From positions 68,300,371 to 68,364,370 of the forward strand of contig CM048842.1 in NCBI GenBank assembly GCA_026545765.1: a stretch of DNA of 64,000 nucleotides. The letters are read 5' to 3'. The position numbers and the translations under genes were made by a program. The notes under the pieces were generated by a model that worked only from the letters and a program-made list of their open reading frames with translations, searched no databases and was not told the DNA's origin. Shown piece by piece: positions 1 to 11,229 of the stretch; positions within the stretch are counted from its first letter, which is position 1; every line of letters begins with the position of its first letter. The stretch is from Plantago major (taxonomy: Eukaryota; Streptophyta; Magnoliopsida; Lamiales; Plantaginaceae).

Positions 1-2897
1 CAGCGTGGCGTTAGAGTTCAACGGAGTAGCTTCGATCGATCTGCACTGTTAACTGTGGTCTAAATGTCAGCAAAAGAAAAAAGAAGAAAAAGAAAAAAAG
101 AAAAATCTTTTACTTCCCTTGATTAGAGGATGGAGTGTGGTCATTGTTTTTGCTATTGGTGGTAAAAAGTTATGAAGAATTTGTTGACATTAAAGTCTTC
201 ATTGTAAGGTAAAAGTTTGTTAGAAGTGGTTAGTTTGCCAACATTCCTTGTAATATTAGGCATTGTATGTGTTTCTTCCCACAATTAGCTCAATTGTATG
301 AAGAAAAATGTAACTTGTATAACCAAGATTGTGCTTCAGATTTACCTGTTGATACTTGATATTCTGAATAATCTATGTACTTCATGGTGCTTTCAGTTTA
401 AACATTAAAGTATACAAAAGCTATATGATGTTGACAACTAAAATTTTCTGTAGATTCCGAAGTATAAAGATTGAGACTGATGTCATTTTTTGGTGCCGTT
501 AATCAAGGAAAGGAATATAGCTTCTTTGTTATGATCGCCTGGTGGATTTATCCAAGGATCATATAACATCAGTGGAAACTACAAAAGAGAGAATGTTCGG
601 TGAAGATTTGTACTAGTAGTAATGAACAAATTGTATGTATCATTTTCACTCGTAATTCCTACGCACATCTAAGCATCTTATAAGCCATTTTGATTATAGT
701 TATTTAACTGGAACTTGCTCTCGGGTTTCCCATTCATTTTAGGCTGCAAGAAGGAGAAAGGATTGGGATATTTTGGATCATAACAATTACCAAACTCTCA
801 CCAAACCAAACTCCAAAGTCATAGGACTAAGTAAATCATTAATTAACAAGTTGGTTAATACTTCCAAGCTTCCAGGTTGAGTGCTTTGAAGGCATGCACG
901 TTAGGCTGGAGCACATGTTGTAAGTAGAGTAGTTGGTAAACAAAGCCCAATTATTCTTTGTGTAGTGAAGACCCACGAATGGGAAGAAAGCCCATTATAG
1001 TATTCTATACCACGCCTTCTCCACTTTCCAACCATGTTTCAAGCATCTCTTAGTTGTTTAGTTTTCACTATTTATATCTCTTTCCCAAAGCAAAAATCTA
1101 ATTTTTAATCCTTAGAAGTACTATAGAAAAATGAAATGAAATGAAAACTCTTTTGATCCGAATAAGTGCCCTTCTTGGCATCAAATGAATCAAGGTTTGC
1201 CTTACTTTTTCAGTCATGTTTCATTTAGAAAAGAACTCACACTAGGTGTATGCTAGAGGTATGTTTATTTTAGAAAACTAACACTTGTTACACATAATCT
1301 CTCATTCAATTAAATCTTTCGATGTCGTGACATCTTCATGAGTTCGTACACAATCAATGGAAAGCATGATTCATGATCTTTTTTACTCGTCCAGGTTTGG
1401 ATCATTGTAAAATCAGCAATGGGGAATTGGGGGTTGCATGTATCATGCAATTAATTTTATTTTGAATAGATATCATCAATTTATGTGTAAGCAATAGTAC
1501 CTTAACTTACAAGAGTTGTCCTGCAACCTTATTTAAGGTTTCTTTAGTTCATCACAACTTCAATTGGCTAAGAACGTTCATCGGATCAGAGCAAATCTCC
1601 GAAGAAAATCGCCAGTTCATGTTCTCCAATCAGAATTACATTAAATCATCGGTCCGGATGTCCCATGATAAAAAGGTGGGATTTGAAAAATAAAAAGAAT
1701 TGGAAAAGAGAAACCTTTGATCTAGCTTATGATTTGATTATGTGAATATATAATGGTTTTTGCATATGAGACCACTTTCTGCAGTTGGTGAGCGCCATGA
1801 TCTGAATTCATGAAATTCGTAGCCAAGTTGTGAAAATGATAGGTAACTACAACATGCTTGTTAGTAAGAGGGGTCTTGTTGACTTTACATTCACCTTAGC
1901 TAATGTTCTAATTAAAATTTAATATCATGTGTAAACTGCACAAAACACCCAAAAAAAAACAAAGTTACTTATATAAACGACTCATATAAAAAATGTAGAA
2001 CAACAACAAATTCAGAGATGAATCAAACTTGTCATCACCATAGCAAGATATCCATTATACCTGAACTAAAACAAAAATTAATACTCGAAATTATTAATAT
2101 GCTATCAAAACACTAGTGAAAAAAATATGACATAATTAACAATCCACATGTGGAAGCATAATCGGTTATCATATTCATATTTAAATTATGACCGCCAAAA
2201 TATAAGTATATGATAAATACTTGAAATCACTGTACATAAGAGTCTTCGCTCCAATCAATTCGTGAAATGTAATAAATACTAAATTTCACATAACGATTCA
2301 AAGGTTTAGATGAACTAAAATTAGTTATAATAAGATCTAAATCTCAATCAAGACTCTTCTTATGATAAGGTGAAAAGATTATCAAGTCAGGAACCTTCAA
2401 GGCTCAAGCTGACAAATTCCTTTTGTTGCATGACATTTAACAAGGCTACTAAGGGAAGTGTTTGAAGAAATAACTAACATTTAATGGAGTGCTTGAGCAA
2501 TTTCCCCTCATTTTGTTTACTTAAGAAATTAGTAGACGAAAAAAGATTGATTGGAGAATGAAGCTAATGCCTAATGAGCGACAATTTTGATAGTGGCCAA
2601 TTGAAATAGAGGAGATCCACAAGCGTGGGTCCGACCAACCAACTACGGCCAGGCCACCAACTCCCGGTGGAATTCCACCATCTCAAGTTTCCCTTTTCCC
2701 AAATTTACCCTCACCACACTTTGACATGACCCATTAACCCCACACATTTATTTTGCGCGTGAATCTTACGCTCTCTAAACCCACCCCTTTGCCTACCATT
2801 CTGTCCATGTGCATTTGCCTTTAATGACCTGATTATGATTTCTTTCCTCTCTTTCACCTTTTTATTTTTCTTAGGAGATGATTGCCTGTCCGAATTT
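1..2897. other. Gene-poor AT-rich intergenic DNA; possible gene end at the left edge
   Basis: I see no supportable gene here. The first 60 bases stay open in two forward frames, ending at a TAA at 49-51 in one (last residues IDLHC) and at 61-63 in the other (last residues LLTVV). An A/G-rich stretch and AT-rich DNA follow, so the window may start in the last exon of a + strand gene, but too little is present to name it. The remainder is AT-rich with no long open frame, no recognisable protein motif and no clear repeat structure. Confidence 0.3.
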
Positions 2898-3133
2898 TAT
2901 TAAGTTTAATGTTTTAACACTGCCCCTCCCGAGTAGTCTGCAGTTAGTCGGCTCTATACGTGGAACCATAATAATTTTCTTTGGACAATCCGGAATTATC
3001 ATCGGCTGGGACACTCAACTTGGGATTGCTCTGATACCATATTAAGTTAAAAGCCCTTATTAAGGTAAGAGGGTTATCCAAATTATATAGTGTTTGCATG
3101 ATTCTCTCACAAGTGACGTGGAATGTTCTAACA
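2898..3133 (-). mobile_element. TRIM-like miniature LTR retrotransposon, 3' LTR internally deleted
   Basis: The element reads on the minus strand. The right-hand LTR (3040-3133, 94 bp) begins TGTTAGAACATT on the minus strand and ends AACTTAATA. The motif TGGTATCAGAGC follows directly (3028-3039 on the minus strand); it is the standard primer binding site complementary to plant initiator methionine tRNA. About 110 bp further on there is a purine-rich tract (2920-2933) and then TGTTAAAACATT joined directly to AACTTAATA (2898-2919), which looks like the other LTR with its middle deleted. LTRs near 100 bp and a tiny non-coding interior are typical of TRIM elements. No target duplication is visible. 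The PBS is clear; the left LTR remnant is inference. Confidence 0.6.
3028..3039 (-). promoter_or_regulatory. Primer binding site of the TRIM-like element
   Basis: The minus strand reads TGGTATCAGAGC, the canonical PBS for initiator tRNA-Met used by plant copia and TRIM elements. It directly abuts the 94-bp LTR at 3040-3133. Confidence 0.7.
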
Positions 3134-3961
3134 ATACCATATCAAATTATAGTACTTGTTAAGAACCACCATTTTGGCCGTTAACCGTGATGGTCTCTAT
3201 ACCAACACATGTACGCTCCAGCGTACCTAATATTACATTCGCTCGTATGTACTGAATATTTCCAATGAGCAACTCATTTAAATGTTGCTCCACATTATAC
3301 ATGTGTAACTTGGAGTTCTTATTAGTAAATTATAAAAAATAAATTTATACCTTACTTTATATGAGCAACATTCTCATTATGTTTTAATCCATTCGAACCT
3401 TTGAATCATTATGCTAAAGTCCGAAACCTATAAATATTCTGAAAAATAAAAAATTGAGGAGGTCGTATTGTACACTCAAATGACGAGACTAGTAGCTTAT
3501 TCCCAACATGAAGAGGCACGGGTAAGCAGTAGCAGAAACCCCAACACCATGTGATACTACTAAATCTTGGTGCACTTGAGTTTTGTCTTCTACTAATCTA
3601 TACAACTTTCTAAATTGAGAGCAATATACCATTGGGAGAATAACACAAATAGTTTTTTTGAGTGGAAATGGATACTTTTGGATTTTATTTTCCATAATGA
3701 TTTTTTGGCACCTGGTCCTGATGATACTAGTAGAGAACGTGTTAAAAGTCTAATTAAGGAACGAAGCTCTTATGCAAATAAACACATTAACACAGGCATA
3801 TACAAGGTAAAAGATGAAATAAGTTAGCTTACATTCTTCTTATTCTTCACCTGTTACATCATGAATCATGATCATTCAGCTAGTGTATGTAACAAGCAAG
3901 TTTTTTCATACTTGACACTAAATTTTTCATGCTATGAGGAGTGGAAATAACTATACACAAG
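3134..3961. other. Intergenic DNA without recognisable gene
   Basis: AT-rich sequence. Two short opposed open frames (3489-3695 minus and 3615-3827 plus) have no recognisable motif and look like chance. The last five bases (3957-3961) are the probable left target duplication of the following solo LTR. Confidence 0.4.
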
Positions 3962-4696
3962 TGTTAGGGGTGAAATTCGTCCTAAATCCGGATAGGTGCT
4001 TCAGATCCAAAAGTACCTAAAAAGGCCAGGAAAGCAAGGAGTGAGACCCTTTTTGCCGGTTTTCCTAGGACAAATCGGTTAGTGATTCAACTAAGGCTCT
4101 TCAGATACTGTAGTTGAGTAGTGATGAATGACTTACCTTGAGAAGGGTAATTGAAGCCTATTTATAGGGGATGGCCAGAGGACCAATCTCTATAAAATAC
4201 GCGATTATGTTCTTTTACGACACGTGTCCAGTGTAGGTAGGTTCGGAGAATCACCAATATGAAGTAGCATCCGGAGTTGGAAACGAGCCAAAGGTACTTC
4301 CTAGGTGTACTTTGGCAGGGCCCAAACAGTGTTAAGGGTCAGGCCCTATCAATTTTGGGGCTCAATACTAAAAACCTTTCAGGTTCAGGCTCATGCCAGG
4401 CAGGGTAGGAAGTTGCCAGGGTCGAAAACGAACCCAAAGATACTTCCTAGGGTACTTTTGTGTGGCACGAATGTGTGTTATGTGCCGAACACGAGCCCAG
4501 AGGCCAAAGGTATTTCATGGGAAGTTTTAAGAGTGGAGGCTCATATTGTACTTTTGGGCACGGGTCCATGTGTATTCATTCCAAGGCTCAACACTAAAAA
4601 TCATCCCAAAAGTTCAATTTAATTAATTCTGTCTTAAATCCCTTGATCCGCTCTGTTCACCTATGATTGTTAAGGATTAATTCATAATCCTCAACA
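3962..4696 (-). mobile_element. Solo LTR (735 bp) of a gypsy-type element
   Basis: The sequence starts TGTTAGGGG and ends CCTCAACA, an imperfect terminal inverted repeat of LTR type. The flanking pentamers are ACAAG (3957-3961) and CCAAG (4697-4701), a target duplication with one mismatch. A TATA-like CCTATAAATAGG lies on the minus strand around 4158-4169, which suggests minus orientation. No internal domain is attached, so it is most simply the product of LTR-LTR recombination. The apparent open frame 4305-4622 inside it has no known protein features and is not called as a gene. Confidence 0.6.
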
Positions 4697-4866
4697 CCAA
4701 GGAACATGAATCAGTAAAAATGATACTCATATAAGTTCCGGATTATTTGTGGTACTTTTTGTTTGATGAAACTAGACGAATCGATTCGGATGTGCGCTTC
4801 CCCATCCAAAAACTTGGTCAGATAAATGTTGCATAAATTGATTAGTTAATACTATCATTTTCAATG

Positions 4867-5724
4867 TGTTATGAACATATAAGTCCGTCTAACGAATTGA
4901 CCGTCCTACAACGTTCCCGTTCTCTTAAGTTCTTATAGGACCGTCACCAGCTGGGAAGAGTCTGACTCCCAGGTCCAGAAGTCCGGCACAAGAGAGATCT
5001 TCTACTCCCTAGCATAACTTACCTACGAGCCTTACTGTTGGCGGGTCCGACCCCCACAAACTTGGGATATAAACCAACAAGGAAAAAACCAGCACGGCTT
5101 GCCCTAAAAACGTCCGGCATAAAAGTCCTGACGGACCCAGCCGACTCAACGGGCCCATTTACATGAAAGTTGCACTAACAAGCGTGTGATAAACGCGCCA
5201 CCTATCGCCGAGACCACGTGTCATACTATCGCCACACCGACATAATTCGGGGGTGTCAGACGGCTTGTCCCCCCGAGCTTCCCCTATAAATACCTCGCAT
5301 TTACTCCTCATTAAGGTACGCAACTACTACTACAAAATCTACTCTCTAGGTTTCGGGTCCGAGATAACTCGATTCGCCCGTCATCCAAGTTGATTCTTAG
5401 CTCGGACTATCCAAGGCAGGCCGGCTCAAAAGGGTCTAACCCCTTCTTTTGTTCTCAGGGGAAGTCCAAGTCAAATTGTGCCGGACTCATCCTATTGGCG
5501 GGCGCTCCCAGAAAGACGTTCCTAAACCAACATCTTAACGGACCCACTTAAGACGAGTATATCACTCGTGACGGACCAAAGGATCAGACCAATAGAAAAT
5601 CTAAGACATCTTGACCGGATTCGTACTCCGGCGGACCCACATCTTGACGGGCCCCTACCTCAACAAACTGACTAACCTCGCAACTTAAGCAGGACATTGA
5701 CTCATCCGGATTTACCCCACATCA
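4867..5724 (+). repeat. 5' LTR of the composite gypsy element (type A)
   Basis: The LTR runs from TGTTATGAAC to CCCCACATCA and matches 21351-22205 almost throughout, including the TATA box CCCTATAAATACC near 5282-5293, where genomic RNA should start shortly downstream. The 3' copy starts TGATATG, which pairs better with the ATCA end, so the 5' copy has probably changed at its third base. The sequence is rich in short GGACC/GTCCG motifs. Confidence 0.88.
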
Positions 5725-5727
5725 TAT

Positions 5728-5745
5728 TGGCGCCGTCTGTGGGAA
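5728..5745 (+). promoter_or_regulatory. Primer binding site next to LTR type A
   Basis: TGGCGCCGTCTGTGGGAA lies three bases after the LTR. The same 18-mer follows the internal LTR (8977-8994) and, inverted, the LTR of the minus-strand element (62513-62531). It is a familiar PBS of plant Tat-lineage gypsy elements. The primer tRNA was not verified. Confidence 0.8.
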
Positions 5746-5763
5746 TCCCTGTAATGAAAAGTC

Positions 5764-6560
5764 ATGGCACCACCACAAAAATATACTAGGAAGATAACTG
5801 CTACAAGACTAAGGCCAGCCGCATCCGATGTCGGCCCCTCTAACCAGGTCTAGACCCAAACCTCTACCGGGGCCGGACCAATCGGAGAAAACCGAATCGT
5901 TTTCGAACACGATGAGAGAGATGGGAACGAGGCCTCCCTCTCCACCTCGGACCGTCACACGTACAGGGCGGAATGACGTTCCTCCCACGGTCCAACCTCC
6001 AATTCAAATAACTGCCAACATTCCACAAGTTACTACCGACGACCTAATGTACGGGTTCAACGAGTCACAAATTCAACTCCTACAAGGTGACCTCTTCTAA
6101 GGAGCCAACCCCAAGATGAAGTGAATCATCAAGCTCTTGTTGTATCACATGGCATTCCCATGAGGACCGCTGTTGTATTACCAATCCAGAACCAACTACA
6201 GAATCAAACAACCGCTGACCACGTGGTAGAATCAAGAGGACCCATCGTGGCCAACTCTTCCCTTCTGTGTCTCGAAGAGACCATTATAAGGATGAGTATG
6301 AAGATAGGCAAGATGATCGAGAGGATCACTATGAATAGGATGAGACCTACACCAACTTTAGAGGAGAGACCCCATTACCTATTCGGCGAAGGAACAATAT
6401 GCGAAGCTAGGCCCCTCTCGTTCGAAGCACGGGATGAAGGATTGGCGTAGTGAAAGAGAGAAGACATAGTCCTAGGCGACCCGAAAATCCTAGGATGAGA
6501 GAATGAAGTCCTAGGCGAAGTTGTATCCACGAGAAAGAAGATCATTAGGAAACAAAGTCG
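5764..6560 (+). pseudogene. gag N-terminal remnant (type A interior)
   Basis: An ATG 19 bases after the PBS opens a frame (MAPPQKYTRK...) that stops after 29 codons. Open pieces in other frames follow (5828-6100 and 6121-6450). They keep the layout of the gag leader seen at 9014-9905: a basic start, proline-rich text, then a segment ending in an acidic-glutamine motif (NESQIQLLQ here, SEAQILQLQ there). The capsid-like core and zinc knuckle are absent, so most of this copy's gag and all of its pol have been lost. It is a broken relic with no expected product. Confidence 0.65.
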
Positions 6561-6629
6561 ACCCTTGAAGGGCCGCTCCCTACTGTCCTTACCACCTTGG
6601 AGAGGCCGGGCGTCCAGGCCTTCGAGCTC

Positions 6630-6905
6630 ACTCCTAAAAGGGTGATGTCAACAAAACCAGCTTGGAAAAGTCGGACCCAGAGAGTCCGAGCTAACTCCTA
6701 AAAGGGTGATGTCAACAAAATCACCTTGGAAAAGTCGGACCCAGAGAGTCTAAGCTAACTCCTAAAAGGGTGATGTCAACAAAACCACCTTGGAAAAGTC
6801 GGACCCAGAGAGTCCTAGCTAACTCCTAAAAGGGTGTTGAATATCAAGAAGCCACCTTGAAAAAGTCGAACTCTCAAAGTCCGCGCTCACTCCTAAAAGA
6901 GTGTG
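6630..6905 (+). repeat. Tandem array of about 63-bp units
   Basis: Roughly four and a half units, each containing CCTAAAAGGGTGATGTCAAC, then a CCTTGGAAAAGTCGG block and an AGAGAGTCCGAGCTAACT block. The last units are diverged. The vocabulary (AAAAGTCGGA, AGAGTCCG) overlaps with the 96-bp array downstream of pol at 15713-16420, so this array is plausibly the post-pol repeat region of the type A element, brought close to gag by deletion. Confidence 0.75.
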
Positions 6906-7230
6906 GAATATCAAGATGGAAATATGTCCAACCTAGCTCATCAAGCCGAAGGTCCTAACGTAAATTAAGACCAAGTCAGAAGAAGTCCACCGTGGGGAAC
7001 TACATCTGGTCCGACCCTGGCTAAGGGGGTCCGACCTTGAAGAATCAGAGTTGTCAAAATAAAGACAAATCAGAACCTACTCACTGTTCGAACCTTGGGG
7101 TCCGACCACATGTGATTCGACCCCACAAGGTCCGACCTTAACTTCCACAATAAAGATCAAGAGAAACCTTCTCAACAAGATCAGGTGTGACCTTATGGGA
7201 TCCTACCATGTGAGTTCCGACCATAATTAC
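6906..7230 (+). other. Non-coding GTCCGACC-rich interior
   Basis: Degenerate repeats of GGTCCGACC/AGTCCGACC type, similar to the LTR type B sequence further on. No open frame or protein motif is seen. Confidence 0.4.
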
Positions 7231-7622
7231 AAAGGGAAACCTCGAAGAAACTTCAAACATAGAGTTCCACAACTATCTTTTACAAAGATACTTGGAAATT
7301 GGGGGGGGGGGGGGGGGGGGGGAATTAAATGATATGCACTAATAAGTCCTACCTCCCGTGTCATGATAAAGATTGACCTTCAAGGAGTCCTACCTCCCGT
7401 GAGCCAATCAGGAAGTCCTACCTCCCATGTAATGATCAAGATTGAACTTCAAGGAGTCCTACCTCCCGTGAGCCAGTCAGGGAGTCCTACCTCCCATGTC
7501 ATGATCAAGACCGACCTTCAAGAATTCCGACCTCCTGCAACCTCAAAGAAACCTCAAATTTATAGTTTCTCAACTATCTTCTACAAAGATACTTGGGAAC
7601 TGGGGGGACTTATAATATGTAC
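7231..7622 (+). repeat. Tandemly duplicated polypurine-tract/LTR boundary
   Basis: The block with ACTATCTTYTACAAAGATAC, TTGG(A/G)AA(A/C)TGGGGG and then T(G/A)ATATG...AATAAGTCC occurs twice, about 290 bp apart (around 7270-7345 and 7561-7630). It resembles the genuine 3' end of this element at 21311-21372, where TTGGAAACTAGGGGGACTTA is followed by LTR start TGATATG. The first copy has a run of 22 G (7301-7322). Between the copies are about 70-bp repeats built on AGTCCTACCTCCC. The whole boundary has therefore been duplicated in tandem. Confidence 0.7.
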
Positions 7623-7681
7623 TAATAAGTCCGACCTAAGGATTCACGGATTAAGGCGACTTAAGTGTGTTATGAGATCTA

Positions 7682-8119
7682 TTACAAAGAAGGTCCTACA
7701 CGGGGTTCCAAATGAGGTCCTACCATGAGTTCCAAATTAGGTCCTACATCGGGTTCCAAAGGAGGTCCGACCTCGGGTTCCAAAGGAGGTCCTACACCGG
7801 GTTCCAAATGAGGTTCGACCCCGGGTTCCAAATGAGGTCCTACCCCGAGTTCCAAATGAGGTCCTACACCGGGTTCCAAAGGAGGTCCGATTCCTGGTTC
7901 CAAAGGAGGTCCGACCCTGGGTTCCAAATGAGGTCCTATCCCGAGTTCCAAATGAGGTCCTACCCCGGGTTCCAAAGGAGGTCCGACCCTGGGTTCCAAA
8001 TGAGGTCCGACCCCGGGTTCCAAATGAGGTTCTACACCGGGTTCCAAAGGAGGTCCGACCCCGGTTCCAAATGAGGTCCTACCCCGAGTTCCAAAGAAGG
8101 TCCTACACCGGGTTCCCAC
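7682..8119 (+). repeat. 24-bp tandem repeat array in LTR type B
   Basis: About 18 units of the form GAGGTCCTACCCCGAGTTCCAAAT, with CCTAC/CCGAC and AAATG/AAAGG variants. Because 24 is a multiple of three and the unit lacks stops, both strands stay open across it, giving repetitive octapeptides such as RSYPGFQM and GVGPHLEP. There is no other sign of coding, so these frames are treated as artefacts of the repeat. Confidence 0.85.
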
Positions 8120-8534
8120 AAATAGGAATCACAATACAAGGAACTAGATTTGGTTATCAAAGGGTCCGACCCCCGGTAACCTACCACGTGACCTAAACGC
8201 GCCACCACGCTCCGACATCATGTGTCACAAGCTAATAGGGTCGACAAACCTCCAATTAACCGGAGTCTTGTCCCCTGAGTCTTTGCCTATAAATAGGAGT
8301 TCATTTACTCCTCATAAGGTAAGTAACTACTTCTCAATATTCCACTCTCTAAGTTTAGAGGTCCGAGCCCCAGCGTGACCAACCTTCTAAACAAGTTGAA
8401 TCCGAGCCCGGTTTGTCTTAGGCAAACCGGCCCAAAAGGGTCTACCCCTTCTCCTCTTATTTCAGATAGATAACCAAGTACTCCAGAGACGGACCGTATT
8501 CAACGAAGGACTACACTTCCAGAAGGACAGTAGC

Positions 8535-8810
8535 CAGTGACGGACTATATTTCCAGAAGGACCATTTGACTAAGCACATTTCCACGAAGGACCTATGATG
8601 AGTGGCGGACCTTTCCTTAGTGACGGACTATATTTCCAGAAGGACCGCTTGACTAAGTGCATTTCCACGAAGGACCTATGATGAGTGGCGGACCTTGCCT
8701 TAGTGACGGACTATATTTTCAGAAGGATCTTGACTAAGCACATTTCCACGAAAGACCTATGATGAGTGGCGGACCCTGCCTTAGTGACGGACCTACATTT
8801 ACTGGAAGGG
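8535..8810 (+). repeat. About 84-bp tandem repeats near the end of LTR type B
   Basis: Three full and one partial unit starting GTGACGGACTATATTTCCAG (near 8535, 8621, 8703, 8785), each with CACGAAGGACCTATGATGAG in the middle. They lie downstream of the TATA box, in the part of the LTR expected to be transcribed. Confidence 0.75.
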
Positions 8811-8976
8811 CTCAATCTCGAAGCATAGGACCTTGAAGATCTCTAGGACATCGACGATCTCTGGGACATTGGCGGACTATTCTACTACCACTCGAGTTCA
8901 CCTCACCACTCATAAAGCTCACCACCCCTCAACACTACTTTTGCTTTGACTTATCCGGTTTTACCCCACATCATAT

Positions 8977-8994
8977 TGGCGCCGTCTGTGGGAA
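8977..8994 (+). promoter_or_regulatory. Primer binding site next to LTR type B
   Basis: TGGCGCCGTCTGTGGGAA, three bases after the LTR end, identical in sequence and spacing to the site at 5728-5745. A complete LTR-PBS junction here is the main evidence that 7330-8973 is a true LTR. Confidence 0.8.
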
Positions 8995-9013
8995 CCACTA
9001 AGTACAAAAGGCC

Positions 9014-9711
9014 ATGACACCTGCTAAGAAACGAACGAAGAAGACACATTCTACTCGCGCTAGATCAGCCGCTTCAAATTCTAGAGTCTCAGTCTCCACT
9101 CAACAACAACCACCGAACTCGGGCGAAAATCAAAGATCCGCAGGAAACAGGGTCATCCCTCGAACATGATGAAAGAGATGGGATGGAAGCATCCATTTCT
9201 GTCCCTACAAGGAACGAATCAACTCTTCCTGTACTACAGAATCCTCCACCTGTTCGCCATCCTCAAACTACGGCAGATCAAATCTTAGCGGGATGTAGCG
9301 AGGCACAAATCTTACAATTGCAGGCCGCCATACAAATGAGGACACTACCACAATATTCGTTGGGAGTGCCAAGAGAAGGAGCCTCAATCCTCCCCATCCA
9401 GAATCGAGTCCCCGAACAAGTCGCGAGTGATCATGCCAGGGAACCACCAATATCCCAAAACACAGATCGTTCCGCTACCAATAGGACGGGCAACAGGAGA
9501 CCCACAGGGGACTTGAGAAACTTATTGGACGAGAGAGTTCAACAAAACCAGGGTAGCAGGAGGGAGGCAAGAAGAGTCGAGAATGAGAATTCCCATAACT
9601 CCGCTCCATCCCAGGTCTCTACAAGAAATCATCGCCCAAGGAATAATGATAGGAGGAACATGCGTAACCAGTATAGTGAGGAGGATATAGCCCATGAGTA
9701 CCGAGGAGATT

Positions 9712-9745
<34 letters not shown>

Positions 9746-11160
9746 CAGACCTATAGGCGAGCTGGCAGGAATAATAGGTCTTCTAGCCCCAACGAAAGAA
9801 GGGACAACGAGGATCACTATGAAAGGAGGAGGAGAAGCCCAGAAAGGCGTCGTGAGAGGAGCCGCTCCCGATCAGCCAGAGGACAACACAGGCAGAGCCC
9901 CATGACCGAGGCCGAAAAAATCAAGGAACAAGTCCGTATCCATGAGGCGGCCCTAGACCTTGAACGGGCAAAATTGGAATCTCTTACACAGGCCAGAGAT
10001 ATCATCAAGTAACGGTCGAAACGTGGATCCTCTATGCCGAGAAGTCAGAATGGCAGAATTACCATTAGGACGAAACCCCCCCTGCATCAAAGGAAACGTA
10101 TGAGGGTAATTCATGTCCTGTTGATCACAGAATCCGATTTGAGGCCTCCTTAAGTGGGCATGCTGTACCAGATCATGTGAGGGCTCAATTATTTCCAAAC
10201 ACTCTCTACGGACCGGCAATGAGATGGTGGAAACAACTCCGCCCAGATTCCATCCTGTCATGGCAACATCTAATCACTAAATTTACCATGAGGTTTGAGA
10301 ACTTCTTGGAAGTCGCCTGTCCAGTTAGCTACCTGGGAGAAATCATCCAAAAGGATCACGAAAGTTTGAGGTCATTCCTAAAAAGGTTTGAGCAAGCAGC
10401 GGCATTGGTAGAAAAGCATCCCTTCAAGGAACGAATCACGCACCTAGCGGAAAACACCAACAATGCTTCGTTCCGTTACAAGCTCATAGATGCCGATATA
10501 ACAACAGAACGTGAGTTAACTGAGGTGATCAAGAAATTCTTGAACACTAATGAGACCCTCGACAAGATGGTAGTTAAAGCCGGTGTAAAAAAGATGAAAC
10601 CCGTCCTAGATAATCTCCGTCTGGGAGATCCATACCAAGGATCCAGAACGCAGAAGAATGATCGACGAGGAAGGATTGTGGAGAGAAGAAGGTCCCCTCG
10701 GAAGATTCATTACCACGATCTAAAGCCCCCCAAAGAACAAATCCTCACGATCATGCAAAGTAATGGAGTACCTTTCAAATGGCCCGCAAAGTATAGGGAG
10801 AACGGGTACACCAGAAACTCAAACGAATATTGCCATTTCCATTGGCAAGTAGGACACTCTACGGGAAAATGCACCCACCTCAGACAAGAAATTCAACGTT
10901 TGATTGAGTTAGGATACCTACAGGAGTACGTGATCAGAAAACCTGGTGGGGGCAATCAACGAGATCAAAATTCAAATAACATGGTCCGCAACCAACAGGA
11001 CAGAAGAGATCAGCGAGGACCTTCCCTTGGGAAAGCAAGCCCCAGGCAAGAAAGAAATGATCTCAGAAGGGAAAAAAGAAGAACCACAAGCCCGAGGAGA
11101 ACTCCTCCACTCCCACCAGGATAGTATAGCCCTAGGAAAAGAAGGAATAACCGAAGATCT
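9014..11160 (+). pseudogene. Ty3/gypsy gag polyprotein, frameshifted
   Basis: Gag packages the element RNA into cytoplasmic particles. The ATG at 9014 (MTPAKKRTKK...) begins a basic leader that stops early. Another frame (9183-9905) carries the proline-rich segment, and a third (10177-11124) carries the conserved retrotransposon gag core: YGPAMRWW near its start, then an arginine/lysine-rich tail and a zinc-knuckle-like CHFHWQVGHSTGKC near codon 220. A run of 30 A (9713-9742) sits inside the second frame and is a likely source of one frameshift. Residue patterns match the Tat-like gag of the minus-strand element at 60564-62480. At least two frameshifts plus stops make this copy non-functional. 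Confidence 0.75.
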
Positions 11161-11229
11161 CTAAGCCCTAGGAGACAAGAAAATCGAAGGACCCCTGCTC
11201 AAGGCCAAGAAGCAGCAAGAATAGCATAT

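Larger units (their letters stand above)
7330..8973 (+). repeat. Internal LTR, type B (1.36-1.64 kb)
   Basis: It starts TGATATG at 7330 (or at the second boundary, 7613), ends TTACCCCACATCA, and is followed by PBS TGGCGCCGTCTGTGGGAA at 8977-8994. It has its own TATA box GCCTATAAATAGG (8285-8296) and TTTACTCCTCATAAGGTA leader, clearly homologous to but diverged from LTR type A. A 24-bp array and 84-bp repeats inflate it. No second copy of this LTR exists in the window. It should be the 5' LTR of the gag-pol that follows. Confidence 0.72.

Noticed and set aside
7363..8119. Open frames of 120-145 codons on both strands across the 24-bp array
   Set aside because: They exist only because the repeat period is a multiple of three without stops; octapeptide repeats on both strands and no gene signals.
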